Shown here one piece after another: positions 8,824 to 16,995 of a stretch of DNA of 64,000 bases (positions are counted from its first letter, which is position 1; each line of letters begins with the position of its first letter). Location of the stretch: contig JAQCEJ010000005.1 of NCBI GenBank assembly GCA_027618475.1, positions 40,023 to 104,022 on the forward strand, written 5' to 3'. The position numbers were made by a program, and so were the translations under genes. The stretch is from Planctomycetota bacterium (GTDB taxonomy: Bacteria > Planctomycetota > Planctomycetia > Planctomycetales > Planctomycetaceae). The notes beneath the pieces were generated by a model. The model searched no databases. It was not told where the DNA came from and saw only the letters and a list, made by a program, of their open reading frames with translations.

Positions 8824-9312
8824 ATGTCTCGAGGATTTCTGGGGTATCAAACATCACTGATGCTCGACGTGGTCGTGTGCGCGCTGGTTCTCGTCGTCCC
8901 GCTGGTGATTCTCAGTCTGTACCTGGTGAAGGTTCGGCACAACTACTTGTGGCATCGCAATCTGCAGATTCTGTTGGGAGTCACTCTGCTGGTCGCCGTC
9001 GGGGCGTTCGAGATCGACATGCAACTGGTGCATGGCGGTTGGGAAAACATCGTCAGCCGACGCGAACCGAGCCGATCACCGGAAGAGATGCAGACCATTC
9101 GGTATTTCCTGTGGTTTCATCTCTGCTTTGCCGTGACGACGCCCGTGCTGTGGATCATCACTATGCAAAAGGCGTTGAAACACTTTCCGAACCCGCCGAC
9201 CCCTTCGGCTCATAGCCATTCTCACAAACGCCTCGGCTGGTTATCGACGATCGATCTGGTGATGACGTCACTGACCGGCTTGTGGTGGTACTACGTGGCG
9301 TTCATTCGCTGA
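8824..9312 (+). CDS. DUF420 membrane protein
   Basis: A 162-residue integral membrane protein of the DUF420 (YozB-like) family. Four hydrophobic helices are visible: residues 12-36, 46-65, 92-117 and 139-160. The C-terminal motif HKRLGWLSTIDLVMTSLTGLWWYYVAF matches the family's usual ending, and the loop before it contains a His-rich segment HSHSHK. The biochemical function is not established; relatives are found in aerobic bacteria near cytochrome oxidase assembly genes, but there is no such neighbour here. The start at ATG 8824 gives MSRGFLGYQTSLMLDVV and leaves helix 1 intact. The gene is convergent with 9346-10869, only 33 bases apart. Confidence 0.8.
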   Translation: MSRGFLGYQTSLMLDVVVCALVLVVPLVILSLYLVKVRHNYLWHRNLQILLGVTLLVAVGAFEIDMQLVHGGWENIVSRREPSRSPEEMQTIRYFLWFHLCFAVTTPVLWIITMQKALKHFPNPPTPSAHSHSHKRLGWLSTIDLVMTSLTGLWWYYVAFIR

Positions 9313-9345
9313 GTGGCGTTCGTTCGCGAAAGCAATCGAACGGTT

Positions 9346-10869
9346 TCAAATTCGCGATCCTGAAGCGTTGGACGATTCGGGTATCGTTCGTGAATCGTGA
9401 AACGCTTCGACCGGAAGATGCGGGCCTTGCCCCATCGGTTGCATCGTGGGGGGATCAACCCGATACGTGTGACCGTTGAACTCCATCCACTTGCGCTCCC
9501 AATGTTCGAGACGGGCGTTGACGATCGAGTTGGTCTGCTCCAGTCCGCCGGCGATCAGCGTGACAACGCCCAGAAACAATAACATCTGCCCGGCAGTCGT
9601 AATAAGCCAGCCTGTGGGAGCAAGATGTGAATATTGGGCCGCCCCGAAATATCCCCAGAGTACACAACCGGCCCCGAGCGTCAGCACACCCACTCCGAGA
9701 TAGGCCAGAATTTGTCCCAGGATCGATTGTGTGCTCTGAGATGTTTTTTCATCGTTGGCGCGAATCATCGATTGCACGTCGAAATGCACTCCCGCAAGGT
9801 GAGAATGCGGTGCATGAACCTGCCGGGCAACATTCGATTCGCTCCGAGGGAGGTCGAAATTCGATCGCGGTTTCGCCATAGGTTCTCGCTCGCGCACTTC
9901 GTCAATCGGCGTGCTGAACGCCTGGTCGAGCAGCGATTGATCGCCCGGGTTCGGATGCGCGACATCGAACCTGAATTTCGATTTGGTCGTCGCGGTCGCA
10001 CTTTCCTTCGCCGTATTTTCCACCACCGGCGGTTCGTCATTCACCGATTCATCATCCGTGAGATGATTCTGCCGGGGATTATCGATCTGCGTTTTCGATT
10101 CAACCGTCGAGCTCAATTCGGGTCGCGACAACGTGTCGGCGGTCGGCTTGTCTTTGGGGACCGGTTCGGACACAACCGGTTCGTTCTCCCTGTTACGATA
10201 TCGCTCGGCGAACTTGGGACGAGGTACGGAACTGCTCTCCGCAACTGTTTTCGTCCCTTCGTCGTTCGAGGCTGTTTTGCTGTCGTCTTTTTTCGGCTTC
10301 TCTTCGCGCGGCGGGGGGGGAGGTAGTTCGTTGTGCGGCTGGGGCGGTCGTCCGGTTTTGGACGACTCTGTGATCACTCGGGTAATGACGTCGGGTTGGG
10401 ACGGATCGGGAAGCAGTGTCGACCGAGGTTGTTCGCGTTTCGTCGTTGACGTTTCGCTTGCAGAGGTCGACGACTGAGAGATGTCGGAGGTCGAACTCTT
10501 TTCTGACGAACGTGACGATGGTTTCTCCTGCGGATCGAGCAGGTTTTCCCGCGTCCAGCGTTCGAGCAACAGACGGGCATCGGTAACAGAATTCGAAATC
10601 TGTGCCGAGATCCCGGCAGAAGAGCCTTGAATCGTTTTTAGCAGCGGGTCGGTCTTCGATCCCTCAGAGACGGCGAGTTGATCTGCAGGAGACGAGTGCG
10701 GACGGGGAGGCGATATGCCGTCGTTGATTTGGCCGGCATCGATGCGCGACAACGCGTCGTTACGGGTGTTGGTCAAAGCCAGTTCGCGTCCACAGGTTGC
10801 ACACCGGGCGCGATTCGTCTCTGGTGAGACTTCCACAGCAACATCAGTTTTGCATCCTGCACACCACAT
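9346..10869 (-). CDS. Zinc-ribbon protein with low-complexity linker and C-terminal membrane hairpin
   Basis: A 507-residue protein not matching a named family I know. It starts with a zinc ribbon, CAGC ... CATC, separated by 17 residues (residues 3-25), so the N-terminus is cytoplasmic. Residues 40-350 are rich in Ser, Thr, Pro, Lys and Glu and look disordered. Residues 395-450 contain two membrane helices (ILAYLGVGVLTLGAGCVLWG and WLITTAGQMLLFLGVVTLIAG), followed by a charged segment EHWERKWMEFNG and a short cytoplasmic tail. The arrangement suggests a membrane-tethered cytosolic adaptor. Start at ATG 10869 has GAGTGGG upstream. Long intergenic DNA separates it from the divergent sigma factor gene. 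Confidence 0.75.
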   Translation of the reverse strand: MWCAGCKTDVAVEVSPETNRARCATCGRELALTNTRNDALSRIDAGQINDGISPPRPHSSPADQLAVSEGSKTDPLLKTIQGSSAGISAQISNSVTDARLLLERWTRENLLDPQEKPSSRSSEKSSTSDISQSSTSASETSTTKREQPRSTLLPDPSQPDVITRVITESSKTGRPPQPHNELPPPPPREEKPKKDDSKTASNDEGTKTVAESSSVPRPKFAERYRNRENEPVVSEPVPKDKPTADTLSRPELSSTVESKTQIDNPRQNHLTDDESVNDEPPVVENTAKESATATTKSKFRFDVAHPNPGDQSLLDQAFSTPIDEVREREPMAKPRSNFDLPRSESNVARQVHAPHSHLAGVHFDVQSMIRANDEKTSQSTQSILGQILAYLGVGVLTLGAGCVLWGYFGAAQYSHLAPTGWLITTAGQMLLFLGVVTLIAGGLEQTNSIVNARLEHWERKWMEFNGHTYRVDPPTMQPMGQGPHLPVEAFHDSRTIPESSNASGSRI

Positions 10870-11607
10870 GGCCCACTCACATCATTGTGAACATCGGCGT
10901 CGTCAATCCGACAACAAAACGCGGCCTAACCAGCCGCCTGTAATTCAACAAAACGGATTTTTCCGTGCCTGTTTCCCGTCAACAACTTACGGAGAAATAC
11001 ACGAAAGTGCTTCGGCCAATCCGACTTTCGGGGAGATGTACCGCAAACAAAGGGATGAGGCAAGACCGAAATCGGAGGCTGGAACGCAGTCAGCCCCTCT
11101 TTTGCAAATTACAATACAATTTACATAAACACGCACTTATTTATCTATGATCTCCCAAAGTGCTCTACCCGCTATCAACGACACAAATATGTTGTAACTA
11201 ACGACTATAAATAGGGTAATGTCTTATGGACTCGATAGGGACGATGGTCGATGTACGATTTCACCACATCGGCAGCAAAAACTTGAATAATTATTTGTTC
11301 GTGTGCGAACTTTTTTTCAAACGGCGCGTCTCAATAGTACGTATACAACACTGAAAGAGGACAATTCCCGGTTCAAGACAACACATACAAGCCGGGAACC
11401 CCCTTTCCACCTCCAGGACGAGGCGAAAACTGAGTTTTCTATTCGCCCACGAGTGTCGACGGGCCAGACATGCAGGTCGGAAAAATACGAGAAAAGGATG
11501 AACTGATCGCTCCAAAATTTCGTTTTCATAGAAACAGAACAGATTGGTGCGACATTTGCTCTTTTCGATGATGAGCCCAGGCGGTTTGAATTAAGGAGGG
11601 AACCACC
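10870..11607. other. Long intergenic region upstream of the sigma factor gene
   Basis: About 740 bases between divergent genes at 10869 and 11608. It looks more AT-rich than its surroundings, especially 11100-11350. Short open frames exist (for example 10965-11150 and 11303-11506), but they lack Shine-Dalgarno sequences and recognisable protein features. The right end carries AAGGAGGGA, a very strong ribosome-binding site for 11608. A long untranslated leader or several promoters for the sigma gene would fit, but no promoter is clear enough to place. Confidence 0.45.
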
Positions 11608-13278
11608 ATGATTGCAACTCGATATAACAACCCTGCCATTAAACAACTGGCCGACCAACAGGTCCGCTACGCTCCCACCGATGTCCGCCTTCAACAAGTC
11701 GACCGGGCCGAACGACTTCTCGCGGAAATCGATCCCGAACAGGAATACCGCTATCCCGATCTCTGCGAACGGATCATCACCTATCGCGGCGAGATGTACC
11801 CCGACCTGGTACTGAATGGTGAAGAAGCCTGCCACGACTTGCGCTGCTTCATCGAAGATCTTTCGGACAGCGTCAACATGCGCGTGGAGAATTCGCACGA
11901 ACAGGTGCTGACCGTTGAAGACGTCAGCAAACGTTTTAACGTCTCGACGAAAACGGTCGATCGCTGGAGAAACAAAGGGCTCGTCAGTCGACGGTTTGTC
12001 TTCGGCAACCGTAAACGGATCGGCTTCTTGCGGTCTTCGGTCGACCGCTTCGTGAAGTCGCATACCGATGAGGTCGAACGAGGCCGAAAGTTTTCTCAAC
12101 TGACCGACGACGAACGCGAACGGATTATCGCGTCCGCACGCCGGTTGGCTCAGTATGGTGAATCTCCGGCCGATGTCAGCCGTACGCTGGCGCAGCAGTT
12201 CGGACGATCACCTGAAACGATTCGTTATACGCTCAAGAATTTCGATCAGGATCATCCGGAGATCGCGGTCTTCCCGAATGCATCATCACCGCTGAGAGAG
12301 ACTCAGAAGAAAGATCTGTTCCGTGCGTTTCGGCGCGGAGTATCGGTGAAGCGACTGGCTCAGCAATACGGTCGAACACGAGCGAGCGTCTATCGCATCG
12401 TGACCGAATTGCGAGCGCAGCGCATCATGGATCAGCAGATCGACTACATGGACAACGAGGTTTTCCAGCACCCCAAGGGGGACGACCTGATTCTGGGACC
12501 GGCGCCCGAAGGGGATCGAAAGTCGGCCAAGACGAAAGCTCCTCCGGGGCTGCCTCCGTACCTGGCCAGCTTGTATGCCATCCCGCTGCTGACGCGCGAG
12601 GAAGAAGCCTACTACTTCCGCAAAATGAACTATCTGAAGTACAAAGCGTCGGAATTGCGAAAGACGCTCGATCCTCTCCGTCCCAAGTCGACGATTCTCG
12701 ATCAGATCGAATCGCTGGTCAACCAGAGTCTGCAGGTCAAGAATTTTCTGATCCGCAGCAACCTGCGACTGGTGGTCTCGATCGCCAAGAAGCACGTCAA
12801 CGCCAACGCGAATTTCTTCGAAATGGTGAGCGATGGCAATATGTCGCTGATTCGCGCTATCGAGAAATTCGATTTCAGCAGAGGGTTCAAGTTCTCGACG
12901 TATGCGAGTTGGGCGATCATGAAGAACTTCGCCCGCTCGATCCCGGCGGAACATACGATTCTCGATCGTTACCGCACGGGGAACGAAGATGTCTTCCAGC
13001 AGTCTCGCGATAATCGGGGAAATCAGTTTCAGGAAGAGATGGTCAACAAGAAGCAGCACCAGCTCATCATGAACATCCTCGATCAACTCGATACGCGGGA
13101 AAAAGAAATCATCATGTACCGCTACGGGCTGAATCAGAACGGCGAGGCGCATACGCTCGAACAGGTCGGCCATCGACTCGGTGTGACCAAAGAACGCATC
13201 CGCCAGCTGGAATCGCGGGCTCTCAAAAAGCTCCGCAAAATCGCCCTTGACGAACACCTGGATATCCCAGGTTTGTAA
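11608..13278 (+). CDS. Sigma-70 family sigma factor with three-HTH N-terminal extension
   Basis: A 556-residue sigma factor that directs RNA polymerase to promoters. The C-terminal half holds region 1.2 (PYLASLYAIPLLTREEEAYY, 318-336), region 2 (about 376-446: SNLRLVVSIAKKHV, DGNMSLIRAIEKFDFSRGFK, FSTYASWAIMKNFARSIP) and region 4 (about 490-545: LDTREKEIIMYRYGL, GVTKERIRQLESRALKKLR). Region 3, normally about 75 residues, is missing: only about 40 unrelated residues link regions 2 and 4. The first 300 residues are not sigma-like. They contain a MerR/BldC-type HTH (101-150, LTVEDVSKRFNVSTKTVDRW), a second predicted HTH (165-212) and a third (235-270, SVKRLAQQYGRTRASVYRIV). AAGGAGGGA precedes ATG 11608. 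It is probably a signal-responsive group-2/3-like sigma rather than the housekeeping one. Confidence 0.9.
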   Translation: MIATRYNNPAIKQLADQQVRYAPTDVRLQQVDRAERLLAEIDPEQEYRYPDLCERIITYRGEMYPDLVLNGEEACHDLRCFIEDLSDSVNMRVENSHEQVLTVEDVSKRFNVSTKTVDRWRNKGLVSRRFVFGNRKRIGFLRSSVDRFVKSHTDEVERGRKFSQLTDDERERIIASARRLAQYGESPADVSRTLAQQFGRSPETIRYTLKNFDQDHPEIAVFPNASSPLRETQKKDLFRAFRRGVSVKRLAQQYGRTRASVYRIVTELRAQRIMDQQIDYMDNEVFQHPKGDDLILGPAPEGDRKSAKTKAPPGLPPYLASLYAIPLLTREEEAYYFRKMNYLKYKASELRKTLDPLRPKSTILDQIESLVNQSLQVKNFLIRSNLRLVVSIAKKHVNANANFFEMVSDGNMSLIRAIEKFDFSRGFKFSTYASWAIMKNFARSIPAEHTILDRYRTGNEDVFQQSRDNRGNQFQEEMVNKKQHQLIMNILDQLDTREKEIIMYRYGLNQNGEAHTLEQVGHRLGVTKERIRQLESRALKKLRKIALDEHLDIPGL

Positions 13279-13326
13279 GAGCGATTCGGAAAATAAATCG
13301 GTACGCAACCTTGTGACGGAGCACAC

Positions 13327-13377
13327 GAAGCGAGGCCTGCCTGGTCAATGATGTGATTGGGCAGGTCTTCGTTTTTT
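13327..13377 (+). terminator. Rho-independent terminator of the sigma factor gene
   Basis: A GC-rich stem (CGAAG and CCTGCC on the left, GGCAGG and CTTCG on the right, with a left-side bulge) is followed by six T at 13372-13377. It lies 50 bases after the sigma stop codon, in the convergent gap before serA. Confidence 0.75.
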
Positions 13378-13413
13378 AGTCTCGATCGAGGCTCATTCAA
13401 AGCTTTTCGGACC

Positions 13414-15054
13414 TCACCCCGAAACCAGCCACGGCAGCGGCGCTCCCGCCTCCGGCAGCCGTACCACTTCCACGCGCGTTACCTCGGGATGCTTTGACAC
13501 CTCGGCAAGGGCTTCCGCCGATGGGTCGTTGTCGAGATTCAGCACGGCGACGGCGTCTCCTCCCATCACGTTTTTCTCGCGGCCGAGCGCCATGTGGGCA
13601 ATGTTCACCTGATGTTTTCCAAAAATTGTGCCGATGAAACCGATCAACCCGGGCACGTCGCGGTGACGGTAAATCAACAGCAAACCGTCGAGATAGGCGT
13701 CGAGCTGAAATTCACCGAGGCGGACGAGTCGCAGGTATTCCTGTCCGAACGTCGTTCCCGCCGCCGAAAGTTCGCCGGAATTCGTCACAATCGTCGCCTG
13801 CACCAGCGTCGAGAAATGTCCGACTTCTGTCGACGACGATTCGGTAATCTCGATCCCCCGTTCGTGAGCCATCATCTCGGCGTTGACGATGTTGACTCCC
13901 TCATCGAACGCCGAGCACATCAACCCGGCAGCGAAACTCGCCGTGATGAGTTTCGTCTGCTTCGAAGCCGCTTCCCCTTTATATTGCAGATGAGCCGACT
14001 TCACACCCCCCGATTTGTTGAGCTGCGAGAGCAACAGGCCAAGCCGATAGCCGACGTCGAGGTACATGCGAATGCCTTCCATCTCCTTCGCGGTGATGGG
14101 GACCATGTTGACAGCGTGACGGACTTCATTTCGCAGCAGAAAACCGGTGAGAATCTCAGCCGCTTCGACGGCGACGAGTTCCTGCGCTTCGTCGGTCGAG
14201 GCCCCCAGGTGTGGCGTCGCCAGAACATGCGGATGCGTCACCAGTCGGCTCTCTCCCGGTGGCTCGTTGACATACACATCGAGCGCCGCCCCGGCGACGT
14301 GCCCCGATTCGAGTGCATCGGCAAGAGCCTCTTCGTCGACGATTCCACCGCGGGCACAATTGATGATGCGCACTCCCGGTTTCATCTTCGCGAGGCGTTC
14401 GGCGTTGATCAGTCCGCGTGTTTCATCCGAAAGCGGCGTATGGACAGTCAGAACATCGCACAAAGGAATCAAATCGTCGATGTCGCGATACAGTTCGATT
14501 CCCTGTTCAGCGGCACGCTCTGTCGAAAGAAACGGGTCGTAGCCGACGATTCGCATTTCCAGTCCGCGTGCTCGACGCGCCACCGCTTGACCGATGCGAC
14601 CGAGGCCGACTACGGCGAGCGTCTTCCCCGCGAGTTGCGTTCCTGTGTATTTTTTGCGGTCCCATTTTCCCGCTTTCATGCTGGCCGCGGCGGGGCCGAT
14701 ATTCCGCGACAAAGCCATCAGCATGGCGATGGTATGCTCCGCCGTGCTGGTGGTATTGCCGGCGGGGGTGTTCATGACAACGATCCCCTCGCGGGTCGCG
14801 CTCGGCAAATCGATGTTGTCGACACCGACTCCGGCCCGTACGATCGCCTTCAGCCGTTTTTGTCCCTCAAGCAATGCGGGCGTTAATGTGGTCCCCGAGC
14901 GGATGATAATTGCATCAGCGGTCTGCATTGCCTCGCGGACCTGCTCGGGGGACAATCCCGAGCGCACGTCGACTTCGATTTCGGGAGACTTCTGTAAAAC
15001 CTCTAACCCGGCTTTGGAAAGATTATCGGTGATCAACACGCGATATTTGGACAT
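13414..15054 (-). CDS. serA: D-3-phosphoglycerate dehydrogenase
   Basis: First enzyme of the phosphorylated serine pathway: oxidises 3-phosphoglycerate to 3-phosphohydroxypyruvate with NAD. The 546-residue length and the order catalytic domain, NAD domain (AVVGLGRIGQAVARRARGL), then allosteric-substrate-binding and C-terminal ACT domains match the long SerA type. Visible residues are the substrate Arg in NCARGGIVDEEAL, the acid in LDVYVNEPP, and the catalytic His in LATPHLGAST. The ACT part is VPGLIGFIGTIFGKHQVNIAHMALGR, where serine feedback usually acts. Start ATG 15054 gives MSKYRVLITDNLSKAGLEVL, as in relatives, with GGAG upstream. It is convergent with the sigma gene. A second, shorter hydroxyacid dehydrogenase is at 3171-4157. 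Confidence 0.96.
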   Translation of the reverse strand: MSKYRVLITDNLSKAGLEVLQKSPEIEVDVRSGLSPEQVREAMQTADAIIIRSGTTLTPALLEGQKRLKAIVRAGVGVDNIDLPSATREGIVVMNTPAGNTTSTAEHTIAMLMALSRNIGPAAASMKAGKWDRKKYTGTQLAGKTLAVVGLGRIGQAVARRARGLEMRIVGYDPFLSTERAAEQGIELYRDIDDLIPLCDVLTVHTPLSDETRGLINAERLAKMKPGVRIINCARGGIVDEEALADALESGHVAGAALDVYVNEPPGESRLVTHPHVLATPHLGASTDEAQELVAVEAAEILTGFLLRNEVRHAVNMVPITAKEMEGIRMYLDVGYRLGLLLSQLNKSGGVKSAHLQYKGEAASKQTKLITASFAAGLMCSAFDEGVNIVNAEMMAHERGIEITESSSTEVGHFSTLVQATIVTNSGELSAAGTTFGQEYLRLVRLGEFQLDAYLDGLLLIYRHRDVPGLIGFIGTIFGKHQVNIAHMALGREKNVMGGDAVAVLNLDNDPSAEALAEVSKHPEVTRVEVVRLPEAGAPLPWLVSG

Positions 15055-15394
15055 GAGCGATTCGACTCCATTCCGTCGTATTCAATGTGAATTCGTATGA
15101 TTCGGCCACCGTTAAGCGGCACAGCAGATAGCATAAGAGACCATCGGAAAAAACCAAGTCATTTTACCCGTCGTTCTGAGGATCGCCTCTTGATTTCTCG
15201 AAAGCGGGAAACTTGACAACCCATCAAAATCGACGAATATCAAGAACGAATATTTGAATCTAACCATTCTCCTCAAGGATTCCTGCTAAAATCGTGGTGG
15301 ATTGCATCGATTCGAGTCCCCGTGCGATTCAGACGTCAACAATTCCACGAATGAAATTCACAAGAGAATTGCGAGTGTTGAAAGGTCCGTTTTT

Positions 15395-16956
15395 ATGTCA
15401 ACGTCCCTGAAAGAAATCGTTGAAACTCCTCCAAGCCGGAGTCGCAACATTTCTGATGAACACTCCCCCCGACGCCGCAGCGCTGTGGGAATCGCCTTGG
15501 CCCTGGCATTCGGCGGGATCTGCGCGATGGGATATTTTACCCCCAAGACACTTTTTTCTCTCGCGGGCATCAGTTTCGTTTTGCTGGCCATGCGACGGCT
15601 CTACCGGTGGAAAGTCCGTCGGCGATGGAAAACGCTGGTCGTTTTCAGCCTTATCCCCCTTGCCGTCGCCGCAGCCGGAGCGAGAACGTATGTTCGATAC
15701 CATACGGCCGAGGCGATGACGATTCCCGTTCAAGAATTCTCGAACGTTGAGTACCCGGAAGATCCCTCGGGACGGAGTGTTCATCTGGGAAAGTATCAGG
15801 GACGCCGGTTAACGTTGACTCACAAAACCGGCACGCTGTTCGATTTTGATTTTGTACCGCTTGACCCACATGTGGCCCGAGTCGTGTTTCACGACGTCGA
15901 TGTCAGCCTGATGACTCCGAACGTGCCCGAATGGACCAAGAGCGATCCTGGCCTGACACGCATCGCCTTAACCGACCGTCAGTGGAATCGTCATCAGGTG
16001 CGATTCGATCCCGCCGCATCGAACATCGAAATCTCTGGCGGCGACGGCTTCGAGAAAGAGAATCTCTACAGCGTCGAACTGGCAAAGAATTGTCTCAATG
16101 CCGGTTTATGGGAAGTTTTGCTGTTCGTGAAAGAAGGTGACGGCAAGGCGATGTATTACCAGGGGTGGTTTACGTTCCCACTCGGACATTACAAAACGGT
16201 CTTCGAGCAGAACACAGGATTGTCGTATCGCGAGCACTGGTACTACCTCGAACACTGGTTCGATCCCGCAGGAACGAAAATGCCCCTCGAAAACTTCGCC
16301 ATGTCATTTCGGAACGAGACGCCCCCGTCACGTTCGATCGCGAAGAAGAAGTCATGGCCTACGGCGAACAGACGCGCAAACGACGAACGGCAATGGCAAA
16401 AAATGTTGTCCGTTGGGACGATTTCTACACCACTGACAACATTCAATTCGCATCGTTTATTCCTCCCGGACGATACAGTGTGCAACACCCCTGGAATAAC
16501 CGATACCGCGAGATCGACCAGTTCGACAAAGCGATTTTACGCGAAGTCGAAACTCCTGCCTCCACGCAAACTTTGCATGAACTCGAATTGATCTTTCACA
16601 GCAGCAGACATCCAGGACTGCGCCGATTTCTCGTCAGTGGATTTGACCTGAAGGAAATTCCGCAACTCCCTGTGAGCGACTATCCACAAGGGTTGTACAT
16701 GCCGATGGGCATTGGAGTTCCCCCGTTTTATCAGTCGTACGTCGATCTGCAAAAAATGCCACCGCACACGAGTCCTTACTTCAGCCTGTTACTCGATGAA
16801 CAGGATGGCTGGGTCGACCATCACCAGTTCGCCATCGACGGCCCGGTGATGCATCGCGACGAAGTCAATCCCGATCTATTGCATCTGTACTTATTGTCGT
16901 ACGAACGACATAGTCTGATTGCCCATTTCGTCATCAATACCGATACCAACGAATAA
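15395..16956 (+). pseudogene. Frameshifted gene for an unrecognised membrane-anchored protein
   Basis: Two overlapping frames make one protein. The first runs from ATG 15395 (GAAAGG upstream) and is sensible until about 16320. The sensible sequence then continues in another frame to the stop at 16956. Adding one C to the five-C run at 16321-16325 (after GAGACG) joins them as NETPPVTFDREEEV and gives a 520-residue product. It has two or three N-terminal membrane helices (about residues 35-60 and 83-105), then a long extracytoplasmic part rich in aromatic residues (GYFTPKTLFS, WYYLEHWFDPAG, FIPPGRYSVQHPW, YMPMGIGVPPFYQSYVDL). I recognise no family. It lies 39 bases before 16996-19590, so the two probably work together. 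It may be a true pseudogene, a programmed -1 shift or a sequencing error. Confidence 0.7.
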
Positions 16957-16995
16957 CACGCCATTGTCACCCTCAGCACGTTGAGTAATACCAGC

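Noticed and set aside
11303..11506. Small protein gene upstream of the sigma factor
   Set aside because: The frame lacks a ribosome-binding site and recognisable composition, and overlaps an equally unconvincing frame on the other strand.
13594..14886. Long open frame on the plus strand opposite serA
   Set aside because: serA is unmistakable on the other strand; the antisense frame starts and ends inside it and has an Arg/His-rich composition typical of shadows.
15300..15330. tRNA T-arm-like sequence (GATTCGAGTCCCC)
   Set aside because: No matching acceptor, D or anticodon stems could be drawn around it.
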